In this document: piece after piece, positions 1 to 8,353 of the stretch | How positions within the stretch are numbered: the stretch's first letter is position 1 | Layout: the number at the start of each line of letters is the position of its first letter | Source of the DNA: Cloacimonetes bacterium UBA5284 | Lineage (GTDB): Bacteria; Cloacimonadota; Cloacimonadia; Cloacimonadales; Cloacimonadaceae | DNA: 20,790 nucleotides | Direction of reading: 5' to 3' | NCBI GenBank assembly: GCA_002410505.1 | Contig: DHSO01000015.1 | Coordinates: 1-20,790 of the forward strand | Position numbers and translations under genes: made by a program | The notes under the pieces: generated by a model | Database searches by the model: none | The model's input: the letters and a program-made list of their open reading frames with translations, nothing else | Told to the model about the DNA's origin: nothing

Positions 1-82
1 GAAACCAATTTATAGATGCTATCTATCTTGTCAAGTACTATTTACATATGCTTTTTGTCCCCTTTCATGTGCAGCGGTCTTT

Positions 83-122
83 ACAGGATAACATTCTACA
101 AGAATGCTATCCTGTTTTTTTT
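83..122 (+). terminator. Rho-independent terminator of an upstream unit
   Basis: The arms ACAGGATA (83-90) and TATCCTGT (108-115) pair perfectly. Inside them ATTCT (93-97) pairs with AGAAT (101-105) around an ACA triloop, with one A-C mismatch between the two blocks. The stem is about 14 bp and is followed by eight T residues (115-122). This is a textbook intrinsic terminator for transcription entering from the left edge; the gene it ends is outside the window. It insulates the dcw cluster from upstream read-through. Confidence 0.9.
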
Positions 123-388
123 GAGCCATTTAGAGAAATAGAGCGCAATAGCCCTGATTAGGAAGGGCAAGGCTGAGGTTTCTGCTCACTTACACACGGA
201 TAAATCTCACAATTCTCTCATTTTGAACAAGCTGCGGCATGTATATGGATGTTGAGTATAGGGGTTTAGATAGGGCGAAGTATTGTCTCCAAGAAAAAAA
301 CAGGCTCTGACAGATCATTATAACCTACTGTTTATCAATATATTATGGCATATCGCCACAAAAAGGTAAAAAAAAAGCCAATTAAATC
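123..388. other. Non-coding stretch upstream of the dcw promoter
   Basis: I see no credible gene here: no ORF with a ribosome binding site and no recognisable RNA gene. A short hairpin (GCCCT 151-155 with AGGGC 164-168) and an A-rich run (361-376) are the only structures noticed, and neither supports a functional call. The A-rich tract just before the -35 box could act as an UP-like element, which is inference only. Confidence 0.5.
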
Positions 389-417
389 TTGACAAGAAAT
401 GTGGGATGTCATATAGG
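389..417 (+). promoter_or_regulatory. Candidate sigma70-type promoter of the dcw cluster
   Basis: A perfect -35 box TTGACA (389-394) is followed after 17 bp by TATAGG (412-417) as the -10 box. An A-rich tract lies directly upstream. The predicted transcript start is near 424, giving a leader of about 115 nt before mraZ. No other equally good promoter was found between the terminator at 83-122 and mraZ. The start site is inferred from spacing. Confidence 0.65.
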
Positions 418-420
418 TGT

Positions 421-470
421 CACAGGATATCAGAATATCTCAGATAAGTTCAAAAAGTCTCAGAATACAT
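421..470 (+). promoter_or_regulatory. 10-bp-phased direct repeats, candidate MraZ operator
   Basis: Five consecutive 10-nt units each begin with CA: CACAGGATAT (421), CAGAATATCT (431), CAGATAAGTT (441), CAAAAAGTCT (451), CAGAATACAT (461). CAGA is exact in units 2, 3 and 5. The array begins at the predicted transcript start and sits 68 nt before mraZ. MraZ proteins are known to bind direct repeats spaced 10 bp apart (TGGGN separated by 5 nt in E. coli) upstream of their own gene; the period and position fit but the motif does not. Binding by MraZ is therefore inference. Confidence 0.45.
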
Positions 471-537
471 GGCGCGGCTTAACCAAAAATTGCATTGCCG
501 CTCAAATCAGGATGAAACAGCAGGAAAAGGAAGGACC

Positions 538-978
538 ATGTCCGGTGAATTTTTAGGTATCTTCGAAAACTCAGTACACAAGCAGCGCGTGATCATTCCG
601 GCGAGTTTCAAAAAGAAATTTGCCGAAGCAGCAATGCGCTCGGTTGTGGTAACCATGGGTCCTTCAAATACCATCGCCATCTATCCTCTGGACTCTTGGA
701 AAAGCACATTGGAACGCCTGAAAGATGGTGATGAGCGCGCCAAGAGTCTGCGTACTCAGCTGATTGATTTTGCGATGATGGAGCAGGAATTGGAAGGACC
801 GGGCAGAGTGAGAATTCACGAATTGCTCTTAAGTGAAGTAGGCATCGAAGATAGCGTGATCATCAAAGGAGAAGGTCACTATATCTCACTGTGGAATCCG
901 GAAGTATATGCCAGGGTACGCCAGAGCAAGTTACAAGCTCATCGCGACACCTTTACCAGTGAGGACTATCAGCTGTGA
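538..978 (+). CDS. mraZ: MraZ, transcriptional regulator of the dcw cluster
   Basis: This 146-residue protein is the AbrB-like DNA-binding regulator that heads dcw clusters and normally represses its own operon as a ring-shaped oligomer. Two swapped-hairpin half-repeats are visible: residues about 1-50, with the RVIIP core, and about 80-130, with GPGRVRIHELL. Family length is about 145-150. I chose the ATG at 538 because GGAAGG precedes it by a few bases and the protein then begins like other MraZ proteins; an in-frame ATG at 469 has no Shine-Dalgarno sequence and adds an unrelated 23-residue leader. The stop overlaps the rsmH start by 4 nt. Oddity: the usual DXXXR DNA-contact motifs read VHKQR in the first repeat and EGPGR in the second, so the aspartate is missing in one and replaced by glutamate in the other. 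Regulation by the phased repeats at 421-470 is plausible but untested. Confidence 0.93.
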   Translation: MSGEFLGIFENSVHKQRVIIPASFKKKFAEAAMRSVVVTMGPSNTIAIYPLDSWKSTLERLKDGDERAKSLRTQLIDFAMMEQELEGPGRVRIHELLLSEVGIEDSVIIKGEGHYISLWNPEVYARVRQSKLQAHRDTFTSEDYQL

Positions 979-1910
979 GCACCTATCACGAACCGGTGAT
1001 GCCGCAAACTTGCATGAAGTATCTGAATCTTCAGAAAGGCAAGATCTATGTGGACGCCACATTGGGCGGCGGCGGTCATGCCCTGACCATGCTGCAACAA
1101 GAGCCCGGCATCCGGCTCTACGGAATCGATCAGGATGAAGAAGCAATCAAGGCTGCTTCAGAGCGCTTGCAGGGCTATTCTCCGGTTCTCATCAAGGCAA
1201 ATTTCAAAGATCTGCGTACGCAATTGGCATATAATAAGGTAAAGGGGATCGATGGAATTCTCTTTGATCTGGGAGTAAGCTCGCATCAGTTGGACGAAAC
1301 AGAACGGGGCTTCAGTTTTGATCGGGAAGCTGATTTGGATATGCGTATGGATCGCGATGCCGGAAACAGCGCCAAAGACATCGTGAACGATAGCAGCTTT
1401 GAAGAGCTAAAGAAGATATTCAAGGAATATGGCGAAGAACAAGCCGCGGGCAGGATCGGCAGAGCCATCGAACGCTATAGAACAGAGCGCAGGATACAGA
1501 GCACCACCGAGCTGGCACGTATCATCGAAAGCGTAGTGGGAGCAGGCAGCAAAGAATCCTTGAAAGCTAAGGTAAGAATCTTTCAAGCCCTCAGAATCCG
1601 CGTAAATGACGAATTGAACGCTTTATCCACCGCTTTGGATGATGCCATCAATCTGCTTAATCCCGGTGGCAGAATAGTGGTGATGAGTTATCACTCACTG
1701 GAAGATCGCATAGTGAAGAACATTTTCAGGCTGGCGGAGCAGGATTGCATCTGTCCTCCGGCAATCATTAAATGTGTATGCTCGCATTACAGCAAGATAA
1801 AAATACTAACCAGGCGACCGGTTTTGGCGGAGCCTGAAGAAATAGCATCAAATGTCCGTTCGCGCAGTGCAAAGCTGCGAGCGGCAGAAAAGAAATGGGG
1901 GAAACAATGA
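975..1910 (+). CDS. rsmH: 16S rRNA (cytosine(1402)-N4)-methyltransferase RsmH
   Basis: RsmH (MraW) uses S-adenosylmethionine to methylate N4 of C1402 in 16S rRNA, tuning decoding at the P site. The 311-residue length is normal for the family. Visible motifs are the SAM-binding segment DATLGGGGHA (27-36), the catalytic-region segment FDLGVSSHQLD followed by RGFSF, the conserved RIFQALRIRVNDEL, and MSYHSLEDRIVK near the C-terminal third. The start is GTG at 975, sharing GTGA with the mraZ stop, which implies translational coupling. It ends by sharing ATGA with the next gene. Second position in the cluster, right after mraZ, is canonical. No truncation or missing motif was seen. Confidence 0.97.
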   Translation: MSTYHEPVMPQTCMKYLNLQKGKIYVDATLGGGGHALTMLQQEPGIRLYGIDQDEEAIKAASERLQGYSPVLIKANFKDLRTQLAYNKVKGIDGILFDLGVSSHQLDETERGFSFDREADLDMRMDRDAGNSAKDIVNDSSFEELKKIFKEYGEEQAAGRIGRAIERYRTERRIQSTTELARIIESVVGAGSKESLKAKVRIFQALRIRVNDELNALSTALDDAINLLNPGGRIVVMSYHSLEDRIVKNIFRLAEQDCICPPAIIKCVCSHYSKIKILTRRPVLAEPEEIASNVRSRSAKLRAAEKKWGKQ

Positions 1911-2263
1911 GAGGAAGAATAATCGTATTGATTATCCTGGTAGCCGTATGCGGTTTTTTAAACTTTTTCAACAGCAACAAGATCGTGAGCTACACCCGTC
2001 GCCTTTCGAACGTGGAAAAAACTTTCAACGCGGAGAAAAACATCAATACCGAGCTCCTGGTGGAGCATGATGATCTGCGCAGCGGTCGCCATATCGCGTC
2101 TCTGGTAAGGGTGGAAATGAACCAATTTATCCCGGATAACGAGCAGGGCAGCATCATCTATGTGCACGAGCCCTCACCCAGCCAGGAAAGCAACACCTAT
2201 TGCATTATCGATCTTATCGCCACCAGAGCCGAGGCAAAGAACGTAAACATCATGCTAGATTGA
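1907..2263 (+). CDS. ftsL: FtsL-like small membrane division protein
   Basis: This 118-residue protein has a short basic N-terminus, one transmembrane helix (about residues 4-21) and then a charged, coiled-coil-like stretch (about 25-65), ending in a less structured periplasmic tail. FtsL proteins are bitopic, about 100-120 residues, and join FtsB and FtsQ to activate the FtsW-FtsI synthase. Sequence conservation in FtsL is poor, so the call rests on topology, size and position between rsmH and ftsI. The ATG at 1907 is preferred to the one at 1895 because it shares ATGA with the rsmH stop and follows a GGGGGA Shine-Dalgarno at 1897-1902. It could instead be an unrelated small membrane protein, but position makes that unlikely. 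Confidence 0.78.
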   Translation: MRGRIIVLIILVAVCGFLNFFNSNKIVSYTRRLSNVEKTFNAEKNINTELLVEHDDLRSGRHIASLVRVEMNQFIPDNEQGSIIYVHEPSPSQESNTYCIIDLIATRAEAKNVNIMLD

Positions 2264-2267
2264 TGCC

Positions 2268-4445
2268 ATGCGCTCGCGCTTCTATTTGTTGATTGTTATC
2301 TTTGGTGCAGCCGCTCTTTTGTGGAGCGCGTACCTTTTTGGTATCCAGATTCTGGATCCCTTCAATTTTGCCCATCTCAGGCGTGTGCGTTATATTCCCC
2401 GCAAAGAAATCCTCATCCCCCGCAGAGGCGGAATATATGATGCCAAAGGCAATTTGCTGGTTTCCAGCGTTAGCTACTACCAACTGGATATCGATCGTTC
2501 AGCAATAAATACTTGGGCAGACAGAAATGACATCAGCCAAAAAGAAGCATTTGCCAGAGTAGCCACTGCTATCAGCAAATGCAGCAGCATCAGCAAAGAA
2601 GCAGCCCTAAAACGCCTTAATATTGGCAGTAGAAACTCTTCGATCCAGATCAGCAATCGCATAAGTGAAGCGGAATTGGATAAGCTGATACAGGAGTTTA
2701 AAGACCAGAAATTGCCGGGCATGATCCACAACTTTGCCTCTATGCGAAGAATCTATTCCAAGGGCACCCTGGCCGCCCGGCTGTTGGGAGCCGTAAGTGA
2801 GGCTTCCAACGGCTATGATCCCATGACCGACAGCAAATCTTTGTACAAGCTTTCGGGCATCTGCGGCGTTGAAGCCACATACGACAAAGTGCTTTCCGGA
2901 GAATACGGTTGGCGCGAGATCGTATTGGACGCAAACGGTAATCGCGTTCCCTATCCCGATCTGCATGAGAAAAACCCCAGAAATGGGAACAACCTGTACC
3001 TTACCATAGACACAAACATCCAGGAAATAGTGGAAAACGTACTCTATGAAGGAGTAGAACAATACGGTGCTGCCCACGGCGGTGCTGTAGTGATGGATCC
3101 CAAAACCGGTAGAGTGCTTGCCCTTGCCGGTGTATCGAACAAAGATAAGGATGACGATCCCAACCTGGTGAGAACCAGATCGAACATCCCCGCCAGCTTT
3201 ATGTATGAACCGGGAAGCACCTTGAAACCTATCAGTATGTTGCCTGCCCTGGAACACAAATTGGTGAAGCCCAATGAGAGAATAGAGTGTGGCAGATACC
3301 AGATTGGACGACGCGTGATCACAGATACTCACGATTACGGCCCCCTCACTCCCCGTGACATCATTGCCAAATCCAGTAACGTGGGTGTGGCAAAGCTGGC
3401 AGAACGAACCGGTAAAACCCGCTTGTATGAAGAATACATATCTTTGGGCTTTGGGCAGAGAAGCGCTTTGAACCTTTTCGGAGAATCCAGCGGCCTCTTT
3501 GCCAAGCTGGAAAACTGGGATGGATACTCCCTGCATTCTCTTTCTTTTGGCCAGTCGATATCGGTTACATCCATTCAGCTTGCAGCAGCATACAGTGCCA
3601 TAGCCAATGGCGGAAAAATGATGAAACCAAGCATCATAGACAGTTACCGTGACGATGATGGAGAGCTAATCGAATCTTTCGAACCATCAGTGCTGAGGCA
3701 GGTCTCTTCCAAGGCCGCTTGCGATACCATGTTATCTTATATCCAAGACGTTGTGGATGACGGTACGGCTACCCATATCCGGATGGATTACATCAGTGTG
3801 GGCGGCAAAACCGGAACTGCAGAAAAGAACGTGGAGGGCACCAGAGGGTATTCCAGCGGAAAATACAACGCCGTCTTCGCCGGGATGTTTCCCATGGAGA
3901 ATCCCCAGATGGTGGTAGTTGTGTTTTACGATGAGCCTTCTCACTATTATCGTTTCGGTTCGATGAGCGCTGCGCCTTCTTTCAAAAAAATCGTTGAAAA
4001 CATACTCTTTATGCCGGATTGCCAGATTCTCCCTTATAATGAGCGTCTGTTGCAGACTTCCTTGAAGATGCCGGATCTGATCAACATGAGCGTGGAAAAC
4101 GCGGAGCGGAGTCTGAATCGCTTTGGTTTCCTATATAAAATCGAGGGGCCAGACAGTGCTTCGGTGGTGATAGATCAATTCCCAAAAGCAGGGATATCTG
4201 TGGACAAGAATCATCCCATCACCTTGAAGCTGGGTAAAAGCAAAGATAAGCCCGCAGAGGAGAGCCTGGCAAAAGCCATAATGCCAAATCTGGTGGGTAT
4301 GACTCTGCGCAAAGCCGTGAAAACCGCCTCAGAAAGAGGAGTGCCGGTAAAGATCGTTGGATCCGGAGTAATACGCAAACAATCTCTGCTGCCGGGCTCC
4401 CGTATAACCGGAACCAGTGTTTGTATATTGGAGGCTTCGCTATGA
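2268..4445 (+). CDS. ftsI: Septal peptidoglycan transpeptidase FtsI (PBP2x/SpoVD-like) with two PASTA domains
   Basis: A class B penicillin-binding protein of 725 residues that cross-links septal peptidoglycan together with FtsW. It has an N-terminal transmembrane anchor (about 5-28), a pedestal/dimer domain (about 45-240) and a transpeptidase domain with the three catalytic motifs: STLK with nucleophile S317, SSN at 369-371 and KTGT at 514-517. Two C-terminal PASTA repeats start near M601 (MPDLINMS) and M672 (MPNLVGMT). It is longer than E. coli FtsI (about 588) because of the PASTA tail, which is typical of PBP2x and SpoVD. It starts 4 nt after the ftsL-like stop and overlaps the next gene by 4 nt. 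PASTA repeats often sense or bind peptidoglycan; whether they do so here is unknown. Confidence 0.96.
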   Translation: MRSRFYLLIVIFGAAALLWSAYLFGIQILDPFNFAHLRRVRYIPRKEILIPRRGGIYDAKGNLLVSSVSYYQLDIDRSAINTWADRNDISQKEAFARVATAISKCSSISKEAALKRLNIGSRNSSIQISNRISEAELDKLIQEFKDQKLPGMIHNFASMRRIYSKGTLAARLLGAVSEASNGYDPMTDSKSLYKLSGICGVEATYDKVLSGEYGWREIVLDANGNRVPYPDLHEKNPRNGNNLYLTIDTNIQEIVENVLYEGVEQYGAAHGGAVVMDPKTGRVLALAGVSNKDKDDDPNLVRTRSNIPASFMYEPGSTLKPISMLPALEHKLVKPNERIECGRYQIGRRVITDTHDYGPLTPRDIIAKSSNVGVAKLAERTGKTRLYEEYISLGFGQRSALNLFGESSGLFAKLENWDGYSLHSLSFGQSISVTSIQLAAAYSAIANGGKMMKPSIIDSYRDDDGELIESFEPSVLRQVSSKAACDTMLSYIQDVVDDGTATHIRMDYISVGGKTGTAEKNVEGTRGYSSGKYNAVFAGMFPMENPQMVVVVFYDEPSHYYRFGSMSAAPSFKKIVENILFMPDCQILPYNERLLQTSLKMPDLINMSVENAERSLNRFGFLYKIEGPDSASVVIDQFPKAGISVDKNHPITLKLGKSKDKPAEESLAKAIMPNLVGMTLRKAVKTASERGVPVKIVGSGVIRKQSLLPGSRITGTSVCILEASL

Positions 4446-7240
4446 TAGATCAATTGCTACAGCTTTTCGAATCTCACTCGATACTCATAAAAAGCAAGAT
4501 CAGAGGTGAAAAGAAATTGCCCCGGCCTGTGAACGACAATAGAGAACTGCAGCCGGGAGATTGCTTTATCGCCATCAAAGGCGCAAATTTCGATGGACAC
4601 AGCGCAATCCCCAATGCCCTGGAAAACGGCGCAGCATTCTGCATTGGTGAGACCGACACGGCTCAGATCGTGGTAAGCGACAGCCGCAAAGCAACAGCGC
4701 TATACGCGAAGCTATACTATGGTGATCCTGCCGCCAGGATGAGCTTGTATGGAGTGACCGGAACCAACGGCAAGACCACCACATCTTTAATGTTGTATCA
4801 GATGCTCTTGCAAAAAGAGATCAAAGCGGCATGGATAGGAACTTTGGGCTACAAGATACTGGGTAAAGATTATGCTACCAAACACACTACTCCGGACATC
4901 CTGCAGCTTAATGCCATACTGAAACAGATGCTGGACGCGGGCATAAGCCATGTGGTGATGGAAGTATCTTCCCATGCCTTGGCCCTGGATAGAGTATATG
5001 GCATCACATTTCAGTATTGCCTGTTTACAAATCTCAGCCGCGACCATCTGGATTTCCATCGGGATATGGACGAATATTTTGAAGCTAAATACATGCTTTT
5101 CGAGCGCGCCGCGACAGAGTCCGCATGGAGTGTGATCAATCAAGATGATCCCTATGGCAGGATGATCCTAGATCGCCTTGGAGAGGCCGGAGCAAACAAG
5201 CTAAGCCTGGGAAGAGACAGCGGGGCCGATATCAATATTACGGATGTGAGAATCGCCTTGGAGGGCTCCTCTTTCTCACTGGTCCGCAAAAACGGAGAAA
5301 CATGCACTATTCACAGCCCTCTGGTGGGAGATTTCAATGTCGACAACCTCGCTTTGGCATCTGCCGCCCTGCTGTGTTCCGGTGTAGCACTCGGCGAATT
5401 GCCGGAATTGTGTAGGGCACTAAAGCCCGTGCGAGGCAGAATCGAAAGTGTAGCCAATTCACAAGGATTGGGTGTGTTTATAGATTATGCGCACAGTCCA
5501 GATGCCATCAATAATGTCCTCAAAAGCTTGGATAAGATGCCTCACAAAAGGATTATCACTGTGTTTGGAGCCGGAGGGGATCGAGATAAAGGCAAGCGTC
5601 CCCTGATGTTGAAAGCGGCTTTGAGCTATAGTGATGCCGTGATAGTGTGCGACGACAATCCCCGCACAGAAAACCCCGATGCCATCATCCGGGATATTGT
5701 GAGTAATTGCGATTGGGCACTGCCCTGGTGGATCATACGGGATCGGAGTGCCGCCATAGCCTCCGCCATCAGACTGGCACAAGCAGGAGACATCGTTCTA
5801 ATCTGCGGGAAAGGCCATGAGACCTATCAGGAAATCCAAGGGATCCGCTACGATTTTGACGATCATCTGGTGGCCCGATCGGCACTGGAAAACATCCCCT
5901 CATACAAGGATGAAGATGAATTGATCCTAGCTCTTGATCCTCTGTTGATAAAGCTTTACTTGGGTATCACACTTCCGGATACAGCTTATATAAAAGCCCG
6001 TTGTTATCGCTATATCTCTACCGATAGCCGCAGGATAAAGCCGGGAAGCGCATTCTTCGCCATCAAGGGAGACAATTTTGACGGTAATAGCTATGTGGAC
6101 CAGGTATTGTTGGATCCCGACAATATGGCAGTGGGAAGCCGGGAAGAGCGGAACGATGAGCGCTACTTTAAATGCGATAAAGCTGAAGCCATAATGGCTG
6201 CGATTCTGCAAAAATACTTGCAGATGTTTGATCTTTACAAGATCGCCCTCACCGGGTCCACAGGTAAGACCAGCACGAAAGAACTGATATTCCAAATCCT
6301 GGCCACACGCTGCAAGGTGCTGAAAACTGCCAGGAACGAAAACAACTTGATTGGATTGTGTAAGACTATTCTACGGGTAGAACCGGATCACCGATATGCA
6401 GTCTTTGAGATCGGTTCCAATCATTTTGGTGAGATCGCCCAATTGGCGGATACCATAACCCCGGACGCGGGCATAATCCTGAATATCGGTCCCTCGCATC
6501 TGGAGTATTTTGGCGATGAAAACGGTGTCTTCAAAGAAAAAAGCGATCTCTTCCACAGAGCTTTGCAATTGCGCCTCTACCCCGCTGATGATGAGCGTTT
6601 CGCATTGTACCGGAACGATGGCATCTCGCTGGGCTACTCCCCTGATGCGGATTGTGTGATCAGCGATGTGATCGAAGGGGAGGATGGGATCAGCTATCGC
6701 CTAAACCAGGAAAGCTGGGATATCCCATATAAGGCTCCATACTTTGTATTAAACAGCGCTTTTGCCATCGCGCTAGCGCAACATCTGGGCTATCAAAATG
6801 CAGAGATAAGGCAAGCACTGTCTCAGGAACTCAAGCTGGATATGCGGATGCAGATTGAAAAGAGAGGGGATGGATTCCTGATAGTGGATTGCTACAACGC
6901 AAACCCGGTATCGATGCAATCTGCGCTGGAGTTTTGGCACGCTTATCATCCACAACTACCCCACTATGCTATACTGGGTGATATGCTGGAACTGGGCACC
7001 AGCGCCCGGATGTATCATCAAATGATCGGCGCTATCATCGCCGACAGCTCAGAGCAAGGAATATATAGTGTGGGAGCCTATGCCCGCCATTTTCACAATG
7101 ATGAATCCAGACACTTTGACGGCACAGAACAGCTCTTGGCTGCTTTCCCGCAATTCCCTCAAAATGCAGTAATACTGGTTAAGGCATCGCACGGTATTCA
7201 TCTGGAGAAAATCTTGCCGCGTCTGAGAGGAGAAACCTGA
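4442..7240 (+). CDS. murE-murF: MurE-MurF fusion: UDP-MurNAc-tripeptide synthetase and D-Ala-D-Ala adding ligase in one chain
   Basis: A single 932-residue chain holds two complete Mur ligases. The first half (about 1-485) is MurE: P-loop GVTGTNGKTTT (104-114), NLSRDHLDFH, and DNPR at 405-408 followed by TENP, the signature of enzymes that add meso-diaminopimelate, then GKGHETYQ. The second half (about 490-932) is MurF: STDSRRIKPGSAFFAIKG near its start, P-loop TGSTGKTST (604-612), ENNLIGL and LGDMLELG. Together they would convert UDP-MurNAc-L-Ala-D-Glu to the pentapeptide in the cytoplasm. I chose ATG 4442 because GGAGG lies 7 nt upstream and ATGA overlaps the ftsI stop; an upstream TTG at 4421 is less likely. 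No stop or frameshift separates the halves. Fused MurE-MurF is known elsewhere, for example in Bordetella pertussis. Confidence 0.96.
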   Translation: MIDQLLQLFESHSILIKSKIRGEKKLPRPVNDNRELQPGDCFIAIKGANFDGHSAIPNALENGAAFCIGETDTAQIVVSDSRKATALYAKLYYGDPAARMSLYGVTGTNGKTTTSLMLYQMLLQKEIKAAWIGTLGYKILGKDYATKHTTPDILQLNAILKQMLDAGISHVVMEVSSHALALDRVYGITFQYCLFTNLSRDHLDFHRDMDEYFEAKYMLFERAATESAWSVINQDDPYGRMILDRLGEAGANKLSLGRDSGADINITDVRIALEGSSFSLVRKNGETCTIHSPLVGDFNVDNLALASAALLCSGVALGELPELCRALKPVRGRIESVANSQGLGVFIDYAHSPDAINNVLKSLDKMPHKRIITVFGAGGDRDKGKRPLMLKAALSYSDAVIVCDDNPRTENPDAIIRDIVSNCDWALPWWIIRDRSAAIASAIRLAQAGDIVLICGKGHETYQEIQGIRYDFDDHLVARSALENIPSYKDEDELILALDPLLIKLYLGITLPDTAYIKARCYRYISTDSRRIKPGSAFFAIKGDNFDGNSYVDQVLLDPDNMAVGSREERNDERYFKCDKAEAIMAAILQKYLQMFDLYKIALTGSTGKTSTKELIFQILATRCKVLKTARNENNLIGLCKTILRVEPDHRYAVFEIGSNHFGEIAQLADTITPDAGIILNIGPSHLEYFGDENGVFKEKSDLFHRALQLRLYPADDERFALYRNDGISLGYSPDADCVISDVIEGEDGISYRLNQESWDIPYKAPYFVLNSAFAIALAQHLGYQNAEIRQALSQELKLDMRMQIEKRGDGFLIVDCYNANPVSMQSALEFWHAYHPQLPHYAILGDMLELGTSARMYHQMIGAIIADSSEQGIYSVGAYARHFHNDESRHFDGTEQLLAAFPQFPQNAVILVKASHGIHLEKILPRLRGET

Positions 7241-8343
7241 TGTTATATCACCTATTGTACCCCTTAGCAGATTATTCCATTGTCTTCAACGTCTTCCGTT
7301 ATGTCACATTTCGCTCTATCGGTGCTTTTATAACCGCGCTTATCTTCACTTTGCTCTTCGGTCCCCCCTTCATCCGCATGCTGAAACGCAAGGCAGCTGT
7401 GGAAAGCATAGATGAAGACATGCCGGAAAAACACAGAATAAAGGCAGGAACTCCCACAATGGGTGGCTTGATAATCCTGGTCGCTCTGTTGGTGGCGTCG
7501 CTATTTTGGAATATTCTGACCAATTCCGCTATTCTAATGATGTATCTTAGCACACTATGGCTGGGCATATTGGGCTTTCTGGACGATTACCTGAAAAACT
7601 TTGTGAAAGCCAAAAAGGGCTTGATCCCCAAATACAAACTATGGGGTCAGATATCCATCGCCCTCATACTAACTCTTGCCATATACTACAGTTCATCGCC
7701 TGCAGATCAGATCACAAACCTGCAGATTCCCTTTTTCAAGAACCTAATTCTGCCGCTGGGCTGGCTCTTTATCCCCTTCGTAATGTTCATGATCACAGGC
7801 AGTTCTAATGCGGTGAATCTCACTGATGGTCTGGATGGTCTCGCCGCTGGAACTCTGGCGTTTTCAGCACTGGGACTGGGCATCATGAGCTATCTGAAAG
7901 GTAATTTTATCGCCGCGGACTATCTGAATCTGGAATACATATACAATGCCGGAGAACTCACCGTATTCATCTCCGGGATGATGGGCGCACTGATCGGCTT
8001 CCTATGGTACAATAGCTATCCTGCGCAAGTGTTTATGGGAGATACGGGATCCCTGGCTCTGGGCGGTATTCTGGCTGTGATATCGGTCTTGCTGAAAGAG
8101 CAGATTTTCTTGGTGATCATCGGCATGATATTCGTGATGGAGACTTTCAGTGTAATTATTCAAAGATACTGGTTCAAGTATACCAAAAAGAAATTCGGAG
8201 CGGGACGCAGGATATTCCTGTGCGCGCCGATACATCATCACTACGAACTAAAAGGAATACATGAGACCAAGATAGTAATTCGCTTCTACATCGTGGCAAT
8301 CCTGCTGGTTGCCATTGGTTTGAGCACCATAAAACTTCGATAA
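7240..8343 (+). CDS. mraY: Phospho-MurNAc-pentapeptide transferase MraY
   Basis: MraY is the polytopic membrane enzyme that transfers phospho-MurNAc-pentapeptide from UDP to undecaprenyl phosphate, making lipid I. The 367 residues include about ten hydrophobic helices. Catalytic landmarks are present: the aspartate pair D115-D116 in FLDDYLK, NAVNLTDGLDGLA, the third aspartate D268 in FMGDTGSLALGG, and the histidine triplet 332-334 near the C-terminus. An early cytoplasmic loop carries KHRIKAGTPTMGG. Its ATG overlaps the TGA of the Mur fusion by one base (TGATG), with GAGAGGAGA as a strong ribosome binding site just upstream. Length and motif spacing match the family closely. Confidence 0.98.
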   Translation: MLYHLLYPLADYSIVFNVFRYVTFRSIGAFITALIFTLLFGPPFIRMLKRKAAVESIDEDMPEKHRIKAGTPTMGGLIILVALLVASLFWNILTNSAILMMYLSTLWLGILGFLDDYLKNFVKAKKGLIPKYKLWGQISIALILTLAIYYSSSPADQITNLQIPFFKNLILPLGWLFIPFVMFMITGSSNAVNLTDGLDGLAAGTLAFSALGLGIMSYLKGNFIAADYLNLEYIYNAGELTVFISGMMGALIGFLWYNSYPAQVFMGDTGSLALGGILAVISVLLKEQIFLVIIGMIFVMETFSVIIQRYWFKYTKKKFGAGRRIFLCAPIHHHYELKGIHETKIVIRFYIVAILLVAIGLSTIKLR

Positions 8344-8353
8344 AGGAACAATC

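Noticed and set aside
469..537. Upstream start for mraZ at 469
   Set aside because: It has no Shine-Dalgarno, the extra 23 residues do not resemble MraZ, and the ATG at 538 has a good one.
2607..3536. Long antisense open frame (309 codons) inside ftsI
   Set aside because: It lies wholly opposite a well-conserved gene, its protein resembles no family I recognise, and no convincing ribosome binding site precedes it. It is a by-product of the codon usage of ftsI.
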